NCBI GenBank assembly: GCA_900169235.1
Contig: FWCC01000496.1
Coordinates: 1-60,452, forward strand
DNA: 60,452 bases
Origin: Zarea fungicola
Taxonomy: Eukaryota > Ascomycota > Sordariomycetes > Hypocreales > Cordycipitaceae
Direction: 5' to 3'
Part shown: in pieces, positions 22,908 to 33,141 of the stretch
Layout: each line of letters opens with the position of its first letter
How positions within the stretch are numbered: position 1 is the stretch's first letter
Made by a program: the position numbers and the translations under genes
Notes under the pieces: generated by a model
Databases searched by the model: none
The model's input: the letters and a program-made list of their open reading frames with translations, nothing else
Told to the model about the DNA's origin: nothing

Positions 22908-24774
22908 ATTGAGATGATGAGTTTATATTTGTGAGATGGTCTCGGGTTAAAGAAATGGTCGAATTGTAGAAGCAAGGAGGGCTTCCCTGGCGACGATCGT
23001 TGGCCTTTTATACTTCAACAGACCGAGCTCTCCTGATTAATGATGATCTAGTCCTCATATATAAGCTGTAATCTTCTTTGTCAAAGCTTTTCATCCTAAT
23101 TCAGCATGTTTCCCCTTCTTTCTTCATCTATTGACCCGCCAACGGGTCATCCGCGTGTTCATGACATTCCGAGCCGGACTCGCAAGGCTGGGAGGTTACT
23201 ATCGCGCCATTTCTGCGTTACCACCTAATTAAAGACAATTTTTGAATGGCACAACTCCTTTTGGCCACAAAAATCCGAGGTAATTAGCCGAAAAGTAAGC
23301 AACCCGAGGGTCCTTCAGCATCATGTGTTTGTACAGTTGGGCTCGTTTATGCAATGCAACATGACCATTAGAATAACAACCAGTTGTACGCTCCTTCGAC
23401 ATCTCGAGACTAACTCTAAATTGGAAGGTAATAAAATGGTCGTGAGCATTTGGTAGTACGTAATTCCAGACTTGGGAACTCGTGATGGGGAGTTACCTCT
23501 GCGGTTTGCTGGCTCCAGTGTCATCACTACATCTTACGAGCTCGGTAATAAAGCCTACGATCCCTTAGAGTCAAGATCTGCAATTTGAGTAGATGATTCT
23601 TGATAGTTGCCGGTGGCGCCTTCGCAGCCTTATAATTAGGTTGCTGCCGAGTCAGTCAGGCTTCGGTTCTCCCCACCTGCAATACGACACGGATCGTAAG
23701 CTTTGGGGGAAGGTATGGATTTTAGTGCGATTCATCGGCCAATGTCGCAAGCCTAGGTTCTTTCGCAACTCGGACTATTAATGGGGTAAGTGCTAACAGT
23801 ACTGCGGGAAAGCCACCCCGGGAACGGAAGCCATTTGGAGCAGCTTCAGGCCTGCCAAGCCTCCATATCGGGACTCTTTACTCCACGATTTCCGATTTCT
23901 CTTGGATACCTCTCCTATTCATGTTTTTAAGATGATTTTTATTATGAAGGCCTCGAGTAATTGTGCCCAAAATCCTTCGGTCTTTCAGGAGGTCGACCAC
24001 ATTGCACAGATAACCATTTCAGGTGGGCTCCAGACTTTCGTCAATCCTGCAGTAGATGGCGTGATAAGATTGTAATTAGTAAATTATTATCTATTGCAAA
24101 TTTAATGGGGTTATTTAATTACTCTTGCATTAGTCTGTGTTTGAACATGAGGCCATCATGGCTGCGCTGCTACGCTGCACATCGTATGGCCAATCGCTGA
24201 CACTTTCTACAGCCTGATTCTACGCGCAATGAATCCTCGCTGCAACGTCTGTGGGTAACATACTGCATGGTGACTTGGTGATGAGAGCCTAAACTGCATC
24301 GGATTATTTATCTTTTAGAAGTCTTCAGCTTGCTTGTTATCCTGCTTCGTTGAAAAGCGTCCATGATTCGGCAAACCACTTGGACAGCCGCGTGGCGCGG
24401 ATCACCAGTAACAGCCTGAAAACTTGAGTTTATATTGGAAATAGGCCTAAGTAGTGCAACGCCTGCGTCATGTGTTGTTTTTACCAAGATCCGCAAGTGA
24501 CCTTGTGGCAGCCTTCGCTTTACTTCATGCTTCCCACCTCAGCCTGCTCTCCGATCCACAACTGTATTCATTTTTTGCACTGAAGACTCGAACTGGATTG
24601 GTGCAATAGTAAACTTGGGTGGGTTGCCATTGTTTTAAAGCAATTCAGGCTTCCTCTAAAGCCTCGGGTGGTTTCTTATCATTTTTGCTGGCCTCAACTC
24701 CATAGGTCTTCATCTTCTGCCTCCGTTTCTCTGTCCTGTTTCTCTTCCCTTTCAACTTTCCACTCCCCAACACG
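22908..24774. other. Intergenic, no supported gene
   Basis: About 1.9 kb between two divergent genes. Only short frames without domains are seen (for example 23593-23781 and 24308-24496). The left end holds the small-peptide promoter; the right end is a CT-rich leader (24690-24770) before the DUF3328 gene. Confidence 0.45.
23005..23013 (-). promoter_or_regulatory. TATA box of the small secreted protein gene
   Basis: The minus strand reads TATAAAAGG here, about 100 bases before the ATG at 22907. Confidence 0.5.
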
Positions 24775-26026
24775 ATGCCCTTGTACTCGCTTTTGTCCTC
24801 TACTGAAACAAGCCACAAACCGGAGCTCGAGAAAGCAGCTTCATCAGCTCAGCGGTCTTCTTTCGATAGCGAAGAGACATGTACGGTCAGTTCCCGTCGC
24901 CTGCCACGCCATTGGCACAGACGTTCCGAGTCGGCGTGGATTATTAGTACCATTACATTGGCTATTACCACACTTTCACTCCTTCTATACCTAGTCACTA
25001 TTGATCGCGAGTATTCGTGCTCGCGCTATGGCAATTTCGAGAGCGGCTTCAAGACAGACTTGGGTAAGTCAGAAAACGCTCTTTCGCCCGCATGCGAAAG
25101 GCACATCTCCACTTTCAACAGGCATTTGCATCCAGTTCTCATGTTAACGCCTTCACTTTACCCGGTATCCAGAAGCTGCAAAACAGTTTACCGATGGTCA
25201 ATTAAAATCATTTTCAGGCGCTTTGGCGTTCCATGAAAATGGCACCATGTATCGCGTGTACAACCCACACGAGCCTCAATATGCTGGTTATCCCAACCCA
25301 GACATCGATATGGCTTGGCATAACTTGACGTATGGCTCCGGTATTGACTTGCCTACTGATATGATTGGGAAGCTCAAGGACAATACATGGGAAGAAATCC
25401 GGGGTGGCAAGGGAGGCATGTGGAGAACAGGGTAAGTTCGAACCAGCCGATGTATTCTCCTTCGTCTGCGTTTTTTAACAGTTGGTTTTGCCGCACAGAC
25501 TGGACGTATTTCATCAACTACATTGCTTGGACTATGTTCGCAAAGCATTATATCCGGATTATTATCCGCAAGATGACGTTAACAGGCTCTTCTGGATGCA
25601 CGTCGGTATGTCCTCCTGAAGCTGTTAAAGTGTATCTCAAAACTGACTGGTATGAACAGAACACTGCATCGATTATATTAGACAAGCCCTGATGTGTTTC
25701 GCGGATGCAACGGTACGTTCTAGTTACTTAACAAATCGTTTTGCATTCATTTGGTTTTACCAAAAAAAAAAAAAAAANNGAAGAAGAAGACGAAGAAGAA
25801 GAAAAATGCTTGGCTGTTGCTACATCCACTGACTTTCAGAATCATGTAGCCTGTTCGGTTACTTTGGAGAAAAGAGAGCCAATTTCTGCTTCCACAGTTC
25901 GACCAACTTCACACGTGCCGGAATTTTGAGCTTTTAAAGTCGTTCTCTGAAGAACATGCCTTGGAATTATTTGTGGAAGAGAACGAACGGGACATAAAGC
26001 AGGCAATAAAGGACGGCATTTTATAA
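24775..26026 (+). CDS. UstYa-like (DUF3328) membrane oxidase
   Basis: Five exons fit: 24775..25063, 25173..25431, 25499..25605, 25660..25712 and 25850..26026, giving 294 residues, with phase restored at each join. The N-terminal ~50 residues are cytoplasmic, and a single membrane span covers residues 54-76 (AWIISTITLAITTLSLLLYL). Both family HxxHC motifs are present: HQLHC at 188-192 and HVEHC at 217-221. They are followed by HCIDYIRQALMC and by HTCRNF at 257-262. UstYa-family proteins perform oxidative cyclisation or other oxidations in fungal ribosomal peptide pathways (ustiloxin, cyclochlorotine, asperipin), and stand-alone members are also common. The last intron (25713-25849) contains a 16-base A run and two undetermined bases, an assembly gap, so its length is unreliable, but the exon after it matches the family. 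Divergent from the small secreted protein gene. Confidence 0.87.
25762..25805. repeat. Poly-A run, two undetermined bases, then (GAA)n
   Basis: Sixteen A, NN at 25778-25779, then a GAA-rich run. The Ns mark an assembly gap inside the fourth intron of the DUF3328 gene, so the real length may differ. Confidence 0.9.
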
Positions 26027-26415
26027 TTATCCCGGGAAAATATTGTAAAAATGAGAAGGGGTAGCCGATTTAGAAGCTATTCCATTATCTGTATAAAAAA
26101 TGAATCATTTACAGTCTGCAGCATTGTAAAGTCTTTAGTTACCATAGAAGTTCTTATTGCTGCTGTGTCTTGAATCCACGCAAAGCAGCGTTGCGTTCCC
26201 GCAGCCTTGCCAACCATGTTCCCCCATAATGGCCACTCAGCATATATTTCCCCAAATTACTAGCAATAAAGGCTTTCTGAAACAAGTCTACACTTGCGAG
26301 GGGTGTGAGTTGGTGTTTGACCCCGCACAAGGGACGACGCTGCGCCGAACGCACAAGACCTCCTCCTTACTTATCAGTCTGTTTAAATAACAATACTGCT
26401 CTATTTTTGTCGCAT
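26027..26415. other. Intergenic upstream of the P-loop kinase
   Basis: About 390 bases; the kinase frame is open back to 26305 but lacks family-like sequence there. No separate gene seen. Confidence 0.45.
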
Positions 26416-26997
26416 ATGGCAATGGAAAATCACACAATCATTCTTATAGGCCCCGAGGGCGCTGGCAAATCTACTATTGGCAAGCTGCTCGCCGAGGCTC
26501 TCTCCAAGGAGCTCTACAGTTTGGATCGCCACCGCGACGAGCTCTATGCACCGTACAACTACGACGCCGCGCGGGCCAATGCCATTTACGAAAAGCATGG
26601 CGACTGGGCCTTTTATCAGCACTGGACCGTTTTTGAGTTTCAAGCCGTGTCGCACATTTTGCGGAATGCGCGGGCGCCAGGCGAGGCCTTTTACGGCAAG
26701 GTTCTCGACTTTGGGGCCGGGCACTCGGTGTACGAAAAGCCAGAGGAACTGAACATTATTGAGGGGTATACGAAGCCGTATCCGAATGTCTTTCTCATTT
26801 TGCCTTGTGAGGATGTAAAGGAAGCGGCACGCATCATGGAGGATCGACGGGGTCGTGCGTTGGGACTGAATAGGCATTTCTTGGAGCATGAGAGCAATAA
26901 AAGGCTGGCAAAGCATGTTCTGTACACAAGAGATAGGTCACCAAGCGATTGTGCAGAAGAGATGTTGGAGATTATACGCGGCAAGTCTGGGGAGTAG
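26416..26997 (+). CDS. P-loop small-molecule kinase (shikimate-kinase-like)
   Basis: An intronless frame of 193 residues from the ATG at 26416; a second ATG at 26422 is an alternative. The N-terminal strand-loop TIILIGPEGAGKSTIGKLLA is a Walker A motif of the type found in shikimate kinase and gluconokinase. Further segments that fit this fold are YSLDRHRDELY (acceptor site region), KVLDFGAGHSVYE, VFLILPCEDVKEA and a lid-like EDRRGRALGLN. The whole chain is about the size of a single-domain kinase. The true acceptor is unknown, since the normal fungal shikimate kinase is part of the AROM protein; related fungal stand-alone proteins are uncharacterised or catabolic. Confidence 0.78.
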   Translation: MAMENHTIILIGPEGAGKSTIGKLLAEALSKELYSLDRHRDELYAPYNYDAARANAIYEKHGDWAFYQHWTVFEFQAVSHILRNARAPGEAFYGKVLDFGAGHSVYEKPEELNIIEGYTKPYPNVFLILPCEDVKEAARIMEDRRGRALGLNRHFLEHESNKRLAKHVLYTRDRSPSDCAEEMLEIIRGKSGE

Positions 26998-27225
26998 GTA
27001 AAGCCAAACCGGAGTGGTCTACCCGGCAGAAAAGGAATCTTTGGACTGCACTACATTGGGTTTCAATGGTTTAGATTCAAAAAAAAAACTTTTATTTTTT
27101 TCTCCTTGATTTACATATAACCATTCATTTCGGCAATTTCGTGACAAATAAGGAAATGTGGCATTGTGTTGCCAAACCGTTGATAGTTCCCTGCCTCTCC
27201 TCCCACCCAGTCTCAAGGAACATCC

Positions 27226-27705
27226 CTAACGAAAGCTCAAACTTAAAATCACACCTAACCCAACAGCCACCTTCGACCTCCATATATGTGCAGCCATGCT
27301 GCTGCTGCTACTACTCCCGATGCTCGTCGTCGGAGTACCCCCATTATTCGCATTGACGCTCCCATCATGCTGCACACGAAAATCCATCGTGAGTCCGCTG
27401 GGCGAGCAGCTTGTGCCCTTTGCGCACTGCATCACGACGCTCCACTGGCCCGCGCCACAGCGCTGAAAGGAGTTGGTCATGCAGTTCCACTGGCCCTCCT
27501 GCGAGCAGGATGATCCTGCTGATTGCTGTCGAGACAGGATGTGGTGAAATTGTGCCGCCGGAGCGACGACTTCGCGGCTACTCGTGGTGCCGATGAAATT
27601 TGGTGTTGTCGCCAATGAGCCGTGTAAGCCGCTGGTTGCCATGACCTGTAGACCAAAGAGGTAGAAGAGCCAAAAAAGGCAGAGGATTCGAAAGAAGTTG
27701 TACAT
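27226..27705 (-). CDS. Small Cys-patterned secreted protein, probable GPI anchor
   Basis: An intronless frame of 159 residues. The N-terminus is a hydrophobic signal (FFRILCLFWLFYLFGLQV). A central module has five Cys with aromatic and Gly spacing: SCSQEGQWNC, then QRCGAGQWSVVMQC and AKGTSCSPSG. The pattern resembles small chitin-binding modules of the CBM19 type, but the match is only by eye. The C-terminal part is Gly/Thr/Ser-rich and ends in a hydrophobic tail (VAVGLGVILSLSF), as expected of a GPI-anchored wall protein. The overlapping opposite-strand frames are Arg/His-rich shadows. A cell-wall or adhesion role is inferred. Confidence 0.65.
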   Translation of the reverse strand: MYNFFRILCLFWLFYLFGLQVMATSGLHGSLATTPNFIGTTSSREVVAPAAQFHHILSRQQSAGSSCSQEGQWNCMTNSFQRCGAGQWSVVMQCAKGTSCSPSGLTMDFRVQHDGSVNANNGGTPTTSIGSSSSSSMAAHIWRSKVAVGLGVILSLSFR

Positions 27706-28529
27706 TTTGGCAAAAGTTTCAAAATATTGAAACCCTTTTTTTCAGACTTCTTTTCGTTTTTGCATGTTTTTTGAGTGTGTGATGACACTCAGCACAGGCT
27801 CCGCTAACTATGATGCGGTGAACGGTAGGGCCAAGAGGTGCCGGGAATTCACTGAAGCAGGGATGTACAGCAGATTTTAAACCAAAAAAAAAAAAAAAAT
27901 CCTACTGCCCCCTCAAGAGAAGAGGGAAGAGTTAGGAGTCCCACAGTGTAGGCGGTACAGAAATGCGTCTCTGTTTATAAGAAAAGATAGTGTTGCTGTA
28001 CAGCCTCTTGGGTTCCTCAACTCATTCGTTACTGGTACATGTCGGTGAATCGGTGCCCAAGGTCCCCACTGAGTCCCAGACACTGGGCACTTACACGGGG
28101 ACGAGTCCGATTGGGGAGTACTGAGGATCAAATATGAAAGTCGGTGAATAGGAGTACCTTGTTGCATCTAGTGGCATGCATGGATGCCCACACCCTTTGG
28201 GCTAGAGATCGAATGCGTGCCTGAAAATGAGATACACGAAATCACAAACTGCAAGCGCAATCAGCTGCATTTGGTGCGGGGAGGAATGGTGTGCATCGTA
28301 ACGTATCTTTGTTGGAGCCAGTTCGATGTAGGTCGGAAAACCCAAGTAAGGAGAAGAAGCTCCCGTGGTATCAATTTCAAAGCCAAAGTAAAGGGCTTCA
28401 TCCCCCCAAAAGTCAACGTTTCGTCACGGGTCGTGTGTAGGCAACAGACTACCAATCACATCCCTGTCACCGCCATCTCAGTCCATTCTTACACCCGCCT
28501 GTCCTCAAAAAAAACCCCAAGACCCTGGC
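27706..28529. other. Intergenic, no supported gene
   Basis: About 820 bases with a poly-A run at 27883-27899. Short frames (27913-28167, 28184-28546) have no domain. Confidence 0.45.
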
Positions 28530-28883
28530 TCATGCTGAATTTCTAGCAAGTTCCTCCTCATCCTTCTTCTGAACCTCTCGAAGTTCTTGTTGAAAGGTTC
28601 TCTGGAGTTTTATCTGCGCTCGGCGCCGGTAGCAATACACCGCCAAGAACCCAACGCCGATGCTGACTGCAACCAGTCCGACGAGAAGAGCGACGAGAAT
28701 CGTGTTGTGGACGGCGTCGACTTCGTAGATGAGTCTGTCGATGGGTATATAGGTCGTCGAGGGGTCCGCAATCTGGCTCTCCGCGATGTGCGTAGCTTGG
28801 TCTGGCCATACTGGGGTGGTCGGGAGCGAGGGCTCTGCGGAGCTGCCCTTGTCAAGCTCTTGGCCAATGAAACCAGAACCCAT
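28530..28883 (-). CDS. Small single-pass membrane protein, unknown function
   Basis: An intronless frame of 117 residues. A polar ~55-residue N-terminus precedes one membrane helix (ILVALLVGLVAVSIGVGFLA, about residues 62-82). A YCYRRR stop-transfer sequence and a charged helical tail (FQQELREVQKKDEEELAR) follow it. The layout suggests a type I or type III single-pass protein with a short cytoplasmic coil. No family is recognised. The positive-inside arrangement supports a real protein over the overlapping frames. Confidence 0.5.
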   Translation of the reverse strand: MGSGFIGQELDKGSSAEPSLPTTPVWPDQATHIAESQIADPSTTYIPIDRLIYEVDAVHNTILVALLVGLVAVSIGVGFLAVYCYRRRAQIKLQRTFQQELREVQKKDEEELARNSA

Positions 28884-29802
28884 GGCAACGGCGTGACGCT
28901 ATTTGACTTTTTTTTTCTTTTCTTTGCTGTTGGGCTCAGATGTCGGAAATAAATATAAAACTCGTAAAATCCGTGTAGCTGGTTCTGCAAACTAGCAGGA
29001 AATCGAGGAGTGGTTGATGAAGTGTCCAAAATTCAAGCTCGCTTTCTGTTCCCTACCATCCTCCTCCTTTTAAATGATCGTATTAAATGTAAATGGCACT
29101 GAATGCATAAACCCGTGATGCAATTCCATTGTGTGCTACAACTGACGCAGTGCGGTTGTTCTCGATAGGTTCTGCGGCGCGTTGCACCTGGCGAGCAAAA
29201 AAAAGAACAATACTAACCGGTCCGTTTGACTAGCTTGCAGAGGGCACTGATGCGGTCACCCGTTTGCTGCGTCACCCCACTAGAGCAAGTGAACAATTAA
29301 GCATTGCACAGTTTAAGTTGAAATTTGAAGTCATTTTTCTTTGAAGTATAATGTAGCTTGCGTATAATATTAAATCCCGTAAGCCATCTAATGCCGTGAT
29401 AAATGCAGTGATTCTATACAAGAGAAAACAAAGGAGAAGATTGCAAGAAGAAAAACAGAGGATATAGCGTCAGCCAATCCATCGTTTCTCATGGCACATT
29501 TGAATATTTGTGCATTGAACCCAGACGCCTGAGTTGCCCCGGAGTCTTCGTTTGGGTGGGGTTTCTTTAAAAAAAATAGAAAACAAACGAAACTGCGTCT
29601 GCAAAAAATAACGGGTTGTACATGTAATTTATATGTGTTCATTCAAGTTTGGTTGTGGGTGTGTGCGTGGTCTCGGGTCGTCTGAATCGTCTGAATCGTC
29701 CGATTTCGTCAAGACATGGCTGTCTCCAGCCGCTGGCTTCTCATGTCGTGGGACATTGAAGTTTTCATTGTGTTTAATCATATATATTCCATATCTCCTT
29801 CA
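28884..29802. other. Intergenic, no supported gene
   Basis: About 920 bases, AT-rich in 29280-29620. A short direct repeat of gtctgaatc lies near 29679-29700. No coding sequence is supported. Confidence 0.45.
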
Positions 29803-30654
29803 TTATGAAGAGCGTGTGCTCGTTTTATTCCATGAGGGGTAGGAAGTATGCCACTGCCCATTGTCATATGAGTGCGTCCACTGGCCGTCATTGTAGGATT
29901 TGCTGGAAGGCAATGAGGTTGTGGTAGCACTGGTGGTGGCAAGCTCTGTCTCGGTAGTTTTGGACAAAGAAGTCGAGGCTGTGCTAGTCTCAGCTGCCTG
30001 GTCAGACGTAGTCTCTGAACTAGAGGCATCCTTTGCAGACGTCGTCGACTCGGCTGTGGACAGCGGAGAGGTGCTGGTCGTGGCGGGCTGAGCAGACGTA
30101 GTTGAGATGACTGAGGAGTTCGGCCCCGATGGATACCCTGATGTAACGGTAAATGCAGTTGTTGGCGAGGATGTGATGAGGACCGTAGTGGATTCAATGA
30201 TAGTTGAAGACTGGACGATTGTGGTTGTCTCGAGGACCGTAGTGGGAACAGTCACAGTATGCGTCTCGTTTTGAATCGATGTAACATATGTAGGTATTGT
30301 CACAGTTGTGGCATCCGCAGTCACGGTAATGTATTTGGTGCTGGCATCCTGTGTTTGCGTAACAGTTTGCGTGACTGTGACAGTTTTGGCAGCCGGCGCT
30401 GAGGAGCCACCACCATCACCGCCGGTAGGGTCAGGGCTGTTTCCACCACCATTGCTTCCTCCAGGCTGTGTGGCCGGGCCGGGCTCGAGCGGGACGACCG
30501 AGTATGAGGGTACTTTTTGGTTGGCGTTGATGACGGCAGCCGCAGCAATGGCTGCTTCTCGGGGAGAGTTGTAAACCTTGATGTGAGGAAAGGCAGCAGC
30601 TGTAGTGGCCAGACAGCTGGAGAGACCGACCAAAAGGGAAGAGGATGCACGCAT
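29803..30654 (-). CDS. Secreted Ser/Thr-rich wall-type protein with C-terminal GQW repeats
   Basis: An intronless frame of 283 residues. The signal peptide is MRASSSLLVGLSSCLATTAA. A short globular part follows (FPHIKVYNSPREAAIAAAAV), then a Gly/Pro linker. About 150 residues of Thr/Ser/Val runs come next (VTVTQTVTQTQ and the like), a classic heavily O-glycosylated stalk. The C-terminus carries two near-identical nine-residue units, YNDGQWTHS and YDNGQWHTS, then YPSWNKTS. No hydrophobic GPI tail is seen, so the protein is probably secreted or linked to the wall in another way. Function is unknown. Confidence 0.65.
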   Translation of the reverse strand: MRASSSLLVGLSSCLATTAAAFPHIKVYNSPREAAIAAAAVINANQKVPSYSVVPLEPGPATQPGGSNGGGNSPDPTGGDGGGSSAPAAKTVTVTQTVTQTQDASTKYITVTADATTVTIPTYVTSIQNETHTVTVPTTVLETTTIVQSSTIIESTTVLITSSPTTAFTVTSGYPSGPNSSVISTTSAQPATTSTSPLSTAESTTSAKDASSSETTSDQAAETSTASTSLSKTTETELATTSATTTSLPSSKSYNDGQWTHSYDNGQWHTSYPSWNKTSTRSS

Positions 30655-33141
30655 GGCGATTGAGAGAGGAGAGTGAAAGGGGGGTGAGTAGGCGCAGCTT
30701 TGCCGCTGGCAGCTCTTGTCGACTGTGTGAAGTTATTCAGACAATGTTACTCTCAGGAATCACAAGATGCTACTAGATCGTTGAGATGCGGTTTGGATGA
30801 TCGATCGTGGAAAAAAAAAAAGTCTGAAGATGAAAGATCGCAATGTTGCAGAAATGTTGTGCGTTGTATATGCATTGTGGGCGCGTGGCCCTTTTTTCCG
30901 TCAGGCTGGGCACGACGCGGGATTCGTTTTTTGCTCGTGGCGTGAAGCAGAATATCGGGGGGCTGGTGGCTGGTGAAGTCAAATTAATTGGTGGTTGGAC
31001 GGAGGTGACGGCTGGAAAGGGAAAGTCTGTAGCGGGTGACTGTGGGGTATCTGGCGATGGAGGTGCACTAGAAGGAACGCTAGCAGTAACTGCTGCAGGC
31101 ACTTCAATGGACAAAGAGAAAAAGAGAATCTGTCGGTTGTTAATGGTGGGGCATCACTTTACGCGTACGCGGTTTCCAAGGGACGCTGACTAGTTAAAGG
31201 GTTGAAGGGATTTTTTTTATAGCACCCTTTCCATCTGCGCCATGCTTCCCCAGCCACCTTGGAATCAAATGATTGTCCCAACTAGCCAGCTGACGCGCAA
31301 CATACTTGGCCACTTTGAATGAAGTTAATATACACAAAAAATCCATTTACCCCATACTAATACATTTAATCTAAGTAGCCGATACTTCAGTTGACCCTCA
31401 GAATGATTCATCTACGCTGGTTAGGCATGGATAAAATTTCCTGGTCTATGGCACTCTTGCTGCGACCTCTGGTTGGTACCTATCGTAGGCATGTGGCTTG
31501 TGCGGCGCCGTCTCGTCCGTGGGTGGCGCGGTCGTGGATGCATCCTTAGACCTGTTGCCACCCAAGGGAGCCAGAACACAGATCAATACGCTGCTCACAT
31601 CGGGAATAATTTATCCACAAGACATTGCCAGAGAGAGGAACCCCTACTTAGGTGTATGCAATTGATGATGCTTCCAGCTCTCTCCGACAGGGAGCATGTA
31701 CATACACGTACAACACGGGAGGGAAGGCTGGCTTCTGTCGTTGGCTAGGTGGATCAGGATGGACTTCTAGTTGATGTGGCCTAGTATGTCAATTCAAAAT
31801 TCAGCATTCTTTTCGAGAAGTCATGGATGGTTGGATTGAACAAGCCTATTCGTAACCTGAAAGACGGCCAAGAAGAGAAGAGGAAAAGTTATTATGGAAA
31901 TGGCAGAACTTAGAAACTAAATTTTGGCCCTCCCCCGAGTATTACTGACTCGACAGCGATTGCGCGGCCTCCCGCGCCGAGCCGGCGCTTTGATTCTTAA
32001 ATCGGATACTTTTTTATTTTAACCGCCATGTCGTCTCTGATAATTATGAGTCTTGTTTTGGATCACGATGCTTAGCAAGATCATTCCCATGGCTGAGGAG
32101 AAATCACGTCCGCAAACAAGCCAGAGCACCTCACAGCATTCTTCACCATCCAGTCGTCATCATAAGCTCATTGTAACGTTCAATTTGCCTCATTGTGCAG
32201 ATGAGGCGATTCAAGTTTCGTCATCCCATCTCTGGCAAGTTGACCCTTTCAACAGGGATGAGTGTGCCCATCCTATTTTTATATTGCCCCGATCATGTCG
32301 TATGCTTGCAAAGGTGGCGCAGTCAAGGCCGATTAGTGGGCATTCAGCTGTACAGTGGCGTCACGTAGCCTGATGATCCGCAGCAGCGTTGAGAAAATGC
32401 TTCTCCATTGAAAGCAGCGCAAAAAGTGAGTGTCAAATTGTAAAATAGACGCATTTGAAGAATGAAATTTCAAGTTGGTCTATTTTGAGATTGCTATTGC
32501 TCCATCTAGGGCATGCATCCCTCCCTGCCCGCATCTCGCTGATTCCTCGCCATTCGTACACTATTTCGGTGCAACGGCTGACAGCCAAGCAGTCCGTTGG
32601 TGGGGTGGCGGCCTCTAGGCAAAATCAATTGGACATGTGCAGCACTCATCCTCGAATGAAAAAATCAGCCCAAGAAGAAACCTGCATGCCCTCGAACGCC
32701 AGGCCCCAGAAAACTAGCCCTTAAACTATTGCGGTGGCGCTGCAATGTCGAGCTCTAATAGGGCAGCCTGTACAATTCCTCAGCATGGAACCTCTCGATT
32801 CCCACCCAGGCTGCCAGGCTAATTCTACCAACGAAGCTACTCACTAGGCAGAGCGAGCTGGAGCTTCTCAGTGGGTATATGTAAGCCGGCTAAAATCCAT
32901 CGTCATCGTCGTCATCGTCTTCGTGGTTTTCTTCATTCTTTTTCTTGTTTGCAATTTCTGCTCCAGGCATCGAGCTCTCTCTCCATCGAAACTCAAACCT
33001 CAAATAACTCTTTTTCCTTTTGTAGCGCCCTCTTCAGGTCTTGCGCCGTGTCTCTCTTGTGGCGCAGTCGGCATCTACTCTGCACAGTCGCTTCTTCTAC
33101 CCCTCACCCCAGTCGAGGCACGCCTTGCAAAAAAATAAAAA
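30655..33141. other. Intergenic upstream of annexin, no supported gene
   Basis: About 2.5 kb between divergent genes. Frames such as 30773-31114 (minus), 31473-31748 and 32053-32373 lack recognisable domains. The right end (32880-33130) is CT-rich, as expected of the annexin leader. Confidence 0.45.
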
